A DNA stretch of 64,000 nucleotides from Flavobacterium sp. LC2016-01 (lineage in GTDB: Bacteria; Bacteroidota; Bacteroidia; Flavobacteriales; Flavobacteriaceae): assembly GCF_009711135.1 (NCBI RefSeq), contig NZ_WMIC01000006.1:1-64000 (forward strand), written 5' to 3'. Each line of letters opens with the position of its first letter. Position 1 is the first letter of the stretch. A model generated the notes under the pieces. The model was not told where the DNA came from, searched no databases, and saw nothing but the letters and a program-made list of their open reading frames with translations. A program made the position numbers and the translations under genes. Positions 1-8,669 of this stretch are shown piece after piece.

Positions 1-3000
1 CCAGAAGGATTTACAGTTGCTGTTAATTGTAAAGTTTGCGAAGCACCGTTCAATAAAGCGCCTACAGTCCATAATCCTGTTGCAGAATCATAATTTCCAG
101 AAGTAGCACTGTATGAAACATACGTATATCCAGACGGAAGCAAATCGGTTACCGTTACTCCATTTGTGTCCTGAGGTCCTGCATTGCTCACTTGTACACT
201 GAAAGTTACCTGCGAACCAACAAGAGGTACAGTATTATTTACAGTTTTAGTAATTGATAAATCAGCTGATTGCAGAATTGGAGCAGTCGCAACTTCTGCA
301 TAATCATCTTCGGTAGTGACAACATTATTCGGAGTTGAATCAGGATCTGGTAAATCGCTTGCCGTTACTTCAGCAAAATTAAGATAATCTCCAGCAGGGT
401 TTACAGTTGCCGTTAACTGTAAAGTATGAGAAGCGCCGTTTAATAAACTTCCAACAGCCCATAATCCTGTTGCCGAATCATAACTTCCGGCGGTTGCACT
501 GTATGAAACATACGTATATCCAGACGGAAGCAAATCGGTTACCGTTACTCCATTCGTGTCCTGAGGTCCTGCATTGCTCACTTGTACACTGAAAGTTACC
601 TGCGAACCAACAAGAGGTGCAGTATTATTTACAGTTTTAGTAATTGATAAATCAGCTGATTGCAGAATTGGAGCAGTCGTAACTTCTGCATAATCATCTT
701 CGGTAGTGACAACGTTATTCGGAGTTGAATCAGGATCTGGTAAATCACTTGCCGTTACTTCAGCAAAATTAAGATATACACCAGAAGGATTTACAGTTGC
801 TGTTAATTGTAAAGTTTGCGAAGCACCGTTCAATAAAGCGCCTACAGTCCATAATCCTGTTACCGAATCATAATTTCCTGCAGTTGCACTGTATGAAACA
901 TAAGTATATCCTGATGGAAGTAAATCAGTAACAGCCACTCCAGATGTTGCCTGAGGGCCTGCATTGCTTACCTGAACACTAAAAGTTACTTGCGAACCTA
1001 CTAATGGTGTTGCGTTATTTACAGTTTTGGTAACTGATAAATCAGCTGATGGAGGGACTGGAACCGTTGAAACTTCGGCATAATCATCTTCAGTTGTAAC
1101 TTGATTATTAGGCGTTGAATCAGGATCTGAAAGATCACTTGCAGTTACTTCTGTAGTGTTTGTATAATTTCCGGTAGGATTAACAGTAGCCAGCAATTGA
1201 AGTGTTTGAGAATTTCCATTGACTAAATTCCCAACATTCCAAATACCTGTAGCCGAATCATAAGTACCGGTAGATATTCTATATCCAGTAAATGTATAAC
1301 CTGACGGAAGCAAATCAGTTACCTGAACACCATTATTATCTTGAGGGCCATTATTGGTAACAATAATTTCAAAAGTAACTTCGGATCCAACAATTGGAGT
1401 TGTATTATTCACCGATTTAGTAAGAGACAAATCTGAAGATTGCTGAACAGGAACTGTTGTTGCAGTTGCATAATCATCCTCGGTTGCAACACCATTATTT
1501 GGAGTTGAGTCTGGATCTATTGTATCGCTGTTTGTGATTTCAACTATATTAGTATAATCTCCAACAGCGTTTACATATGCATTTATTTGTAAGGTTTCGG
1601 ATTCGGTGTTTCTTAGAATATCCAATGACCATATACCCGTAGTGCTGTCATAAGTACCGCTGGTGGCATTAAAGTTGAAAAAAGTATAACCAGATGGGAG
1701 CAAATCAGTAACAGTAACAAATGAAGCATCTTGAGGTCCATTGTTAGTGGTTATAATTTTAAAAGTCACTATTGAACCCACTAATGGTGCAGTATTACTT
1801 ACCGTTTTTGTTAAAGATAAATCAGCAAGTGGCTGAACAGGCGTTAGCAAAACACTATCTTCATCGTCCTCACTCTGATCTCCATCGTCATTATTTGGTG
1901 CACTGTCGGGGTCGGGAAGATTGCTTGCTGTTACTTGTGCAATATTTAAATAGTCACCCGTAGGAAGTACTTTGGCATCAATAATTAGAGATTCAGAAAC
2001 TCCAATATCAACAGTTCCGACATTCCATATTCCTGTAGTTTCGTTATAAAGACCTGCAGATGAACTGAAATTTACAAATTGATAGCCAGATGGAAGCAAA
2101 TCGGTAACCTGAATTCCGGTCGCATTATTTGGCCCATCATTCTTGATAACGAGTTCAAAAGAAACTTGACTTCCAACCACAGGGCTTGTATTTCCGGTAA
2201 CCACATTTTTAGTTAGGGATAAATCTGCAGTTGGGCCGATAAAAGTAAAAGGAGCATTGCTTTCATCATCTTCACTTTGGTCGCCATCATCATTATTAGG
2301 AGTACTGTCTGGATCATTAAGATCACTGGCTGTTATTTGCGCAATGTTTAGATAACCGCCCAATTGATTTACAATGGCCCTAAAAGTTAAATTTAAGGTC
2401 GCTCCATTTGCCAAGGCTAAATTTTGCCAAGTGAGGGTTGTATTGGCAATATTATAAAATCCTCCATTTGATACTGACCCCGGAATTAAAGTAAATCCTT
2501 CAGGAATAATATCTTGTACACTAATTCCTGTTGCATTTCCGGGACCCTTGTTGAGAAGAGCGAGTGTAAATTCTACTTGATCTCCTGAAGCACCACTTGT
2601 GGGTGTAACGGTTTTGGTCAGTTCTAAATCAGCTGATTTTAAAGTTATATTTGCACTTGCTTTATCATCTTCAGGTAATCCATTGCCTGGCGTACTATCA
2701 GGATCAAATTGATGCGCGGTTTGTATTTCAGCAGTATTGACATAATTAGCAGTAGCAGCTACATTAACTTTTGCAGTAATTTGTAAAGCAAGAGAGTTTC
2801 CATTATTAAGATTGCCAAGATTCCAAATACCGGTAGTGTTATTGTATTTTCCAGCTCCATTATCACTTACATAAGTATATCCCGGCGGAAGATGGTCTGA
2901 AACCGTTATTCCTGTTGCGTTGCTAGGTCCGCTATTGGTGACTCTAATGGTGAAAATTACATTATCATTAATACTGACCGAAGTAGGCGAAACTGTTTTT

Positions 3001-3435
3001 TGAAGTGATAAGTCGGCCACATCTAAAACTACAGCTGCATCGTCCTGATCATCTTCTGTTGCAATACCATTATTTGGTGTACTGTCAGGGTCAAATTGAT
3101 CTGAACCAATAACTTCTGCAGAATTCACATACGGTCCACCAGCTCGAATTGTAGCTTTAAAAGTCAAATGTAATGTACTGCCGCTTGGAATAGTCAGTCC
3201 AGTCCAAGTAATTGTATTATCTCCAACATTATATTGTCCTGCCGAGTTAACGGACCCCGGAACAATCACAAATCCTACAGGGATATGATCTCTTACGGCA
3301 ACATTAGTTGCTGTTACTGTGCCGCCTTGTGCATTGTTGTTGTTAAAGACATCTATATTGAAGGTTACGATATCGCCAACACTTCCTGTTGTTGGTGTAA
3401 CTGTTTTATTTAATTCGAGATCTGCAACTGCAAGT
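1..3435 (-). repeat. Nine tandem DUF11-like modules, period about 390 bp
   Basis: The ADL motif that opens each module recurs on the minus strand near 3427, 3020, 2632, 2228, 1826, 1440, 1044, 654 and 264. The copies nearest the left edge are almost identical as DNA: 1-80 equals 781-860, and 121-240 differs from 511-630 at only two positions. Older copies (toward 3435) are diverged, so the array seems to have grown or been homogenised at its C-terminal-coding end. Each module ends in an acidic DPDSTPNN...EDD segment. The array continues past the left edge. Confidence 0.9.
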
Positions 3436-6400
3436 ATTGTAAGGTTCATAGTGTCTGTTGAAATAGCACAGTTTCCGTTACTAATATTCCATTGCAGGGT
3501 GTAAATACCAGGAATAGTTCCGGTAACAGCTGTAGTTGGACTTGTAGGATCTGTGAAACCTATTGTACTTGGTCCTCCAGTTTGTGTCCAGGTTCCAGTG
3601 CCTATAGTTGGTGCAACAGCATTTAGATTGATAGGTGAGAATTGAGGAACAATTTGATTTGGTCCTGCATCAGCAGTTGATGGATTTTGATATATCGTTA
3701 CGATTACTGAATCTTGAGAAGTACAGCCATTTAAATTTAATGTGGTAGTGGTCCAAAGAAACTCATATGTTCCCGGAATAAGATTAAACATTAAAGAGTT
3801 TTCAGTATTTGGCGAAGCTATATTCGCGGTATTTGGCCCAGAAACTTGAGTCCATGTTCCTATACCCGATGTTACAGGTACAGCATTCATCGTAACACTT
3901 GTTACATTACACTGCTCCTGATCTGGTCCCGCATCTGCAATAGACGGCGGTGTATCATTAAAGATTATATCAACAGTATCTGAAGATGGCTGGCATAAAG
4001 AAGGATTAGTAAAAGGCCCATTTGTAACCGTCCACGTTAAGGTGTAAGTGCCTATTTCTACGTTTGATAATGTAGTAACTGGACTGTTAGGATTGTCAAT
4101 TACAGCACTTGAGCCCGCAGGCTGCGCTGTAATAGTCCAAGTTCCAATACCAACTGTTGGTGGTACAGCAGCCGTTTTATAAGTTGTCTGACAAGCGACT
4201 GTATCATCAGGTCCTGCATTTGCTGTACTTGGTGGTGCATTCATTTCAATACGTACAATGTCAGAAAGTGGTCTACAAGTATTACTTTCAAATACCCATT
4301 CAAGAATATAAAGTCCGGGAACAGTCAGATTTGAAACAGTAGTTAATGGCGCTGTAGGAGTGTCAATAACAGCAACACTTCCTGCTGGCTGATAGACAAA
4401 TCTCCATTCGGCCACAGTCACATCTGGAGGAGGAACGTTTCCGCTCATAGCTGTAGTTCCTGAAACATCACTAATACATAAAGTCTGATCAGGTCCTGCA
4501 TTTGGATCGATGCTTGCACCGCTAAAAATTGTAATATTTACAGAATCTGACGTTCCAGCGCAAGTAGTACCATTTGGAAATGTGGTGGGAATGGTTGTAA
4601 AAGTAAAAACATAATCATTACCAGGTACGACAGTTGCATTTGCAATATAACTATTAACTTTAGGTTGGGTGATGGTAACATCATTTGGATTTCCAGTAGT
4701 GCTTGTTAGTGTCCACGTTCCTTGTGAGTTTTCACCTGCCATAAGCTGTACGCTGGTAACATCACAATAGGTTTGGTTAGTACCTGCTTCAGCAGGTGTG
4801 TCTACAGTTACTACTACATCATCAAAAGTACCTTGACACAAAAAGATGCTTTTTGCGGTTACGGTCCATCTAAATGTATAAGTACCCGCAATAAGACCGT
4901 TAATTACAGTATTAGGATCAGAAGGATTAACAATTGTAGGCTGATTTGGAGCGCCTGTAAGTACTGACCATTGTCCCAGTTCAAAAAAACTGTCGTATGT
5001 ACTTCCAGCCATTGTAACTGTATTATTATTACATACATTTTGATCTGGTCCAGCCACTGCCTGATGAGGTGGAATTCCAATGGTTAAATTAACATCATCA
5101 AATGCTTGACCGCAAATGTTGGCATCAACTGTCCATCTAAAAATATAATAACCACTGTAATTAAAGGTAAAGACAGCATTGGGATCATGTATATCGCTAA
5201 TTGTATAATTTCCAACACCTGAAATTCGAGTCCATGTGCCTATAGATCCTCCACTTTGTGTTGCAGCCATTGTTATAGTATTACCGCAAATTTCCTGATC
5301 AGGGCCTGCATTAGCTGCTGGAGGTGTTTCTGCTACGGTTACAGAGACACTGCTTTCGCTAGGAAGACAAGTCCTAAGTCTTGCAGCAATTGTCCACGTA
5401 AATACGTAGGTTCCGTTTCCGGGAACTGTTACTGCAGTATTAGGATCATTTTCATCGTCAATAATAACTCCGGCTGATGGCTGTACTGTCCATGTTCCAA
5501 ATTCAGTAGGTGCTGTTGTATTACCGCTAAGGTTAAAAGTTGTTGTTCCAGAAGTATAGCAAGCATCTGGTCCTGCATCCGATGGTGTGGGAGCAAGAAG
5601 ATTGCTTGTTTGTATGATTAGATTATCTGTAACTGCCGATCCACAGGAGGGTCCTGGATGTAAATAGGAAACTGACCATTGTAGTTCATATGTTGATGAA
5701 GGAGTCAGAAAACCACTTGCAACAGCATTGGGATCATTCACATTTGAAAATGTGATAGGATCTGGTCCTGAAACTTGACTCCAAGTTCCAATTTCGCCCG
5801 GATCTGGTTCAATTGCGGCAAGATGTAACTGTAAATTGGTACAGATTATTTGATCTTGACCGGCATTAACGTTACTAATTGTACTGTCAGAAACATATAC
5901 AGTTACTGTAGAAACTGAGAATCCGCACGTCGCACCACCACCTTTCGTTATGTATTGAAAAACGTAAGTACCAGAAATAAGGCCGCTCACTTGTGTGTCA
6001 ACTGCAAAATTATCTGCTACTATGGCCGTATTTGGACCGCTGAGCTGACTCCAAAAATGCAAGCCGACATCGGTATTGACGCCGGAAAGAATAGTTTGAG
6101 TATCACCGCAAGGCAAGCTAACGTCAGTTCCGGCGTTAGAAGGTGTAGGCTCACCAGAAACCAAAACATTTATAGTGTCAAAACCGTAATCACATTCTAC
6201 CGTTAATGCTCCAGTTTGTTTACGAATAAATTCAACAGTATAATCGCCAGGTGCAGTCAGTGTTAATGTCAGTGAATTTCCTGTATCTTGTAGTGCGGTC
6301 GGGAATGGCCCTAATGGTGAAAGTGCTGGGCCACTAACAATTCGGTATTGATTAGATCCTGTTCCGGTAACGGCAAGCGGAATTGTAAATACAGTTGCAT

Positions 6401-7679
6401 TACAGCTTCCTACAATATCATTTCCATTATTCGCAACAATCGTTCGCGTTGGCCCATTGTACTGTACAACATAATCTTTAGTGAAAATACAGCCTGTATT
6501 GTTATTGGTAAGTGTATAACGGAATCGGTAAGGACCTCCTGATGACGAAATATTAGTGACTAATGTGGTTGGGTTTGTAGGCGAAACAATTACGGCTCCC
6601 GTATCTCCCTCGATTTGTGACCAAGCGACAGTTTCACCGGCATATAAAGGAGTTTGTGCAACAAGCGTAACCTGATTTATAGTATTGTCACAAAAATATA
6701 TATTTTCGTCTCCGCCTGGCAGCTGTGTTACATCTTGCGTTGCCGGTGGTACGGTAATTACAACTAAATCATTGCCAGATGCACAAGCACCGGTTACAGT
6801 CCATCTGAAAGTGTAAGTTCCTTCAACTAAATTTGAAATTCCTGTATTATTTGAATTCGGATTAGCTATAGTTGGCGTATTAGGTCCTGAAACAAAAGTC
6901 CATTGGCCGTTTTGTCCATTAAGGCCACATCCGCCATAAGATCCGATAAGATTTGTTGACTGAGTTGTAGTATAACAATTGCTTAAAGTCTGATCTGGTC
7001 CAGCTGTCACGGGTTTAAATCCTCCATAATTGGTAACAGTAATCTGCGATGTGGTTCGGCAGCGCTGTCCAGGTGCAAATTCTGGCCCTTCAATAACCCA
7101 TTGAAGTGTCGTAACCCCGCAGCTCGTAGCTGGCAAAGTTATAGTTGAGGTTGCTGAATTTGGAAAATTAATTACAACACCGGAATTATTTGCGCCAACT
7201 ATTTCCCAATAACCAGTTTCTCCAGTATTTTGAGGAGCGTTCCCAATAATCGCTAATGTACCATTATTGTTAGGACAGCTTGTAATATTGCCTCCTGCAT
7301 TAGCAATTGTTATTGGTTTGACATTGACTACCTTATCTTGATATGACAAAACTCCGTCTCCACAAGTGGCACTGTATCTAAATATATAAGTATTTCCTCC
7401 AGTATATCCTGATATACTTGTACTTGGGCTGTTTGGAGAATTGATAACAACAGCAGGTCCAGATATCTGAGTCCATAAAACTGTACCAATAATCGGGCTT
7501 GGACTATTCCCTGTCAAAACTAAAGCATCAGTTTCACAAATAGTAGTGTTGAGCACTCCTGCATTTACAGTACAGTTTTGAGCATTTGCGCCTATTGTAC
7601 TTAAAATTATTAGAATAATTGCTAAATACAGTTTTTTAGAAAAATTAATAACCGCAGGATATAAGTAAAATTGTGGCAT
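1..7679 (-). CDS. Giant secreted multi-domain adhesin-like protein (Ig/PKD-like plus DUF11 repeats), 3' end outside window
   Basis: Reading the minus strand from the ATG at 7679, one frame stays open to the left edge (2559 codons, no stop reached), so the C-terminus is missing. Residues 1-34 form a signal peptide ending in a hydrophobic stretch and ANA-Q. Residues about 35-1415 hold roughly 15 modules of about 92 residues, many beginning with AGPDQ-like turns and a Cys and resembling Ig/PKD-like folds. From about residue 1415 onward come nine DUF11-like modules of 130 residues marked by ADLSLTKTV, LLPSGYTYVS and DPDSTPNN. In Flavobacteriia such proteins are usually exported by the type 9 secretion system through a C-terminal sorting domain and act as surface adhesins or motility-associated proteins; that domain would lie beyond position 1, so export route and role are inferred. 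No neighbour shares its strand nearby, so it is probably expressed from its own promoter in 7680-8162. Confidence 0.88.
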   Translation of the reverse strand, partial: MPQFYLYPAVINFSKKLYLAIILIILSTIGANAQNCTVNAGVLNTTICETDALVLTGNSPSPIIGTVLWTQISGPAVVINSPNSPSTSISGYTGGNTYIFRYSATCGDGVLSYQDKVVNVKPITIANAGGNITSCPNNNGTLAIIGNAPQNTGETGYWEIVGANNSGVVINFPNSATSTITLPATSCGVTTLQWVIEGPEFAPGQRCRTTSQITVTNYGGFKPVTAGPDQTLSNCYTTTQSTNLIGSYGGCGLNGQNGQWTFVSGPNTPTIANPNSNNTGISNLVEGTYTFRWTVTGACASGNDLVVITVPPATQDVTQLPGGDENIYFCDNTINQVTLVAQTPLYAGETVAWSQIEGDTGAVIVSPTNPTTLVTNISSSGGPYRFRYTLTNNNTGCIFTKDYVVQYNGPTRTIVANNGNDIVGSCNATVFTIPLAVTGTGSNQYRIVSGPALSPLGPFPTALQDTGNSLTLTLTAPGDYTVEFIRKQTGALTVECDYGFDTINVLVSGEPTPSNAGTDVSLPCGDTQTILSGVNTDVGLHFWSQLSGPNTAIVADNFAVDTQVSGLISGTYVFQYITKGGGATCGFSVSTVTVYVSDSTISNVNAGQDQIICTNLQLHLAAIEPDPGEIGTWSQVSGPDPITFSNVNDPNAVASGFLTPSSTYELQWSVSYLHPGPSCGSAVTDNLIIQTSNLLAPTPSDAGPDACYTSGTTTFNLSGNTTAPTEFGTWTVQPSAGVIIDDENDPNTAVTVPGNGTYVFTWTIAARLRTCLPSESSVSVTVAETPPAANAGPDQEICGNTITMAATQSGGSIGTWTRISGVGNYTISDIHDPNAVFTFNYSGYYIFRWTVDANICGQAFDDVNLTIGIPPHQAVAGPDQNVCNNNTVTMAGSTYDSFFELGQWSVLTGAPNQPTIVNPSDPNTVINGLIAGTYTFRWTVTAKSIFLCQGTFDDVVVTVDTPAEAGTNQTYCDVTSVQLMAGENSQGTWTLTSTTGNPNDVTITQPKVNSYIANATVVPGNDYVFTFTTIPTTFPNGTTCAGTSDSVNITIFSGASIDPNAGPDQTLCISDVSGTTAMSGNVPPPDVTVAEWRFVYQPAGSVAVIDTPTAPLTTVSNLTVPGLYILEWVFESNTCRPLSDIVRIEMNAPPSTANAGPDDTVACQTTYKTAAVPPTVGIGTWTITAQPAGSSAVIDNPNSPVTTLSNVEIGTYTLTWTVTNGPFTNPSLCQPSSDTVDIIFNDTPPSIADAGPDQEQCNVTSVTMNAVPVTSGIGTWTQVSGPNTANIASPNTENSLMFNLIPGTYEFLWTTTTLNLNGCTSQDSVIVTIYQNPSTADAGPNQIVPQFSPINLNAVAPTIGTGTWTQTGGPSTIGFTDPTSPTTAVTGTIPGIYTLQWNISNGNCAISTDTMNLTILAVADLELNKTVTPTTGSVGDIVTFNIDVFNNNNAQGGTVTATNVAVRDHIPVGFVIVPGSVNSAGQYNVGDNTITWTGLTIPSGSTLHLTFKATIRAGGPYVNSAEVIGSDQFDPDSTPNNGIATEDDQDDAAVVLDVADLSLQKTVSPTSVSINDNVIFTIRVTNSGPSNATGITVSDHLPPGYTYVSDNGAGKYNNTTGIWNLGNLNNGNSLALQITAKVNVAATANYVNTAEIQTAHQFDPDSTPGNGLPEDDKASANITLKSADLELTKTVTPTSGASGDQVEFTLALLNKGPGNATGISVQDIIPEGFTLIPGSVSNGGFYNIANTTLTWQNLALANGATLNLTFRAIVNQLGGYLNIAQITASDLNDPDSTPNNDDGDQSEDDESNAPFTFIGPTADLSLTKNVVTGNTSPVVGSQVSFELVIKNDGPNNATGIQVTDLLPSGYQFVNFSSSAGLYNETTGIWNVGTVDIGVSESLIIDAKVLPTGDYLNIAQVTASNLPDPDSAPNNDDGDQSEDDEDSVLLTPVQPLADLSLTKTVSNTAPLVGSIVTFKIITTNNGPQDASFVTVTDLLPSGYTFFNFNATSGTYDSTTGIWSLDILRNTESETLQINAYVNAVGDYTNIVEITNSDTIDPDSTPNNGVATEDDYATATTVPVQQSSDLSLTKSVNNTTPIVGSEVTFEIIVTNNGPQDNNGVQVTDLLPSGYTFTGYRISTGTYDSATGIWNVGNLVNGNSQTLQLLATVNPTGNYTNTTEVTASDLSDPDSTPNNQVTTEDDYAEVSTVPVPPSADLSVTKTVNNATPLVGSQVTFSVQVSNAGPQATSGVAVTDLLPSGYTYVSYSATAGNYDSVTGLWTVGALLNGASQTLQLTATVNPSGVYLNFAEVTASDLPDPDSTPNNVVTTEDDYAEVTTAPILQSADLSITKTVNNTAPLVGSQVTFSVQVSNAGPQDTNGVTVTDLLPSGYTYVSYSATAGSYDSATGLWAVGSLLNGASHTLQLTATVNPAGDYLNFAEVTASDLPDPDSTPNNVVTTEDDYAEVATAPILQSADLSITKTVNNTVPLVGSQVTFSVQVSNAGPQDTNGVTVTDLLPSGYTYVSYSATSGNYDSATGLWTVGALLNGASQTLQLTATVNPS
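3436..7600 (-). repeat. About fifteen Ig/PKD-like protein modules, period about 277 bp
   Basis: Translated modules share an opening AGPDQ-like turn with a Cys, a central W-T/S-x-x-SGP or W-T-V strand, and a closing C-x(n)-D-x-V-x-I strand. At DNA level the copies are strongly diverged, unlike the DUF11 array in the same gene. The paired Cys in most modules could form a disulfide in each domain. Module count is by eye and could be off by one. Confidence 0.7.
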
Positions 7680-8162
7680 AAGCAATCAGAATTTTAAAGG
7701 CGGCAGAAATGACTTTAAAACCGTCTTAAATTAATAATTACATTGTATGAATTAACTATTGCGTTGTGTGATTTGCAGGTTGCGATTGAAATGTATGGGT
7801 GGGATTCTCAAAGTTATAAAAAGTAGAAGTGAGATGGGGATTTTTAATGTTTCAAGTTATAAAATGAAACAATAAATTAGATATTGCAACATGAAAATGA
7901 GCTATTAATGAAGGTCTTATGTAAATTAAAGTCTGTATAAGGCTTATTTTTTAACAAATCGAAATATAAAAAGGTGTTATGAATATTTCTATAATTATGT
8001 AAAAAGGGAAAAAACTTCAGAAGAAAAATGCAATTAAAGGAGTTTAAAAAGGCCCCCATTTTCTTTAAGAAAAAAATAACAGACACAAACTCAATTCTAA
8101 TGTTATTTTAATGTAGCGCCGAAAATTTCGTTCTAACTTGCGCCCTTATTAAGAATAGAAAA
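7680..8162. other. Divergent intergenic region between adhesin gene and 134-aa ORF
   Basis: This AT-rich 483-bp stretch should carry the promoter of the minus-strand adhesin and of the plus-strand genes beginning at 8163. On the minus strand a TAACTTTG box (7816-7809) fits the Bacteroidetes -7 consensus TAnnTTTG, but I see no convincing -33 TTTG at the right distance, so I do not call it. A 69-codon ORF on the minus strand (7877-8086) shows no signal peptide or domain and is probably chance. Confidence 0.5.
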
Positions 8163-8567
8163 ATGTTGAGTAAAATTAAAAATAGTATCTTTTGTAAATG
8201 CATTCATGCGTTGCTGATCGGGTACTTTTTAATGAACAGTATTAATTTTTCTGGAACATTTGCAAGAATTGTAAATAACAACACTGAACAGCATTCTGTA
8301 AAAGGAATAACTTGCAATTTCTTAAAAAAAATATTCAAATGTGACAGAATCTCTGAAGAATTAGATGATTACGAGACAAAAGAATCAAAAACAACAAAAC
8401 AAGCTAAAGGGATTCCATTATTCGAATATATAATTCCTTTTGATTCCTCAATAGCCCATCTGTATTTTCAGGTTAATGCTAAAGGCAATAAATATATCAA
8501 TAATCCAATTTTTTCTTTTGGATTTCATGGCAAAATTCATTTGCGTCCTCCCCAAAACATTGCATAA
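8163..8567 (+). CDS. Hypothetical 134-aa protein with N-terminal hydrophobic segment
   Basis: I do not recognise a family. The ORF starts MLSKIKNSIF and has one hydrophobic stretch at residues about 14-32 (IHALLIGYFLMNSINF), which could be a signal peptide or membrane anchor. A Lys/Glu-rich middle follows, and a C-terminal block has aromatic and Pro residues (FGFHGKIHLRPPQNIA). Two Cys lie at CNFLKKIFKC. It sits 102 bp upstream of the ABC-HlyD-TolC genes on the same strand, so it may be the first gene of that unit and could be an accessory or cargo protein; this rests only on position. It might also be an independent small gene. Confidence 0.5.
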   Translation: MLSKIKNSIFCKCIHALLIGYFLMNSINFSGTFARIVNNNTEQHSVKGITCNFLKKIFKCDRISEELDDYETKESKTTKQAKGIPLFEYIIPFDSSIAHLYFQVNAKGNKYINNPIFSFGFHGKIHLRPPQNIA

Positions 8568-8669
8568 ATAGTATTTTTTCTGATGCAAAAAATTATGTAC
8601 TAAATCCCTAGTATAAGTTTTTTCGTATGTTAATAATTATCTATTAATGTAATATTTATACATAAATTC

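Noticed and set aside
1..3435. CRISPR-like array from the regular repeats
   Set aside because: The period is 390 bp, the repeats are coding and there are no unique spacers.
407..6542. Several plus-strand ORFs of 60-83 codons across the first 6.5 kb
   Set aside because: They lie antisense to the single open minus-strand frame of the adhesin and arise from its repeats; none has a signal or domain.
7809..7816. TAACTTTG box on the minus strand as adhesin promoter
   Set aside because: Matches the -7 consensus, but no -33 TTTG lies at 17-23 nt, and such boxes occur by chance in AT-rich DNA.
7877..8086. Minus-strand 69-codon ORF upstream of the adhesin
   Set aside because: Low-complexity Phe/Leu/Asn-rich sequence in an AT-rich gap, without a recognisable signal or family.
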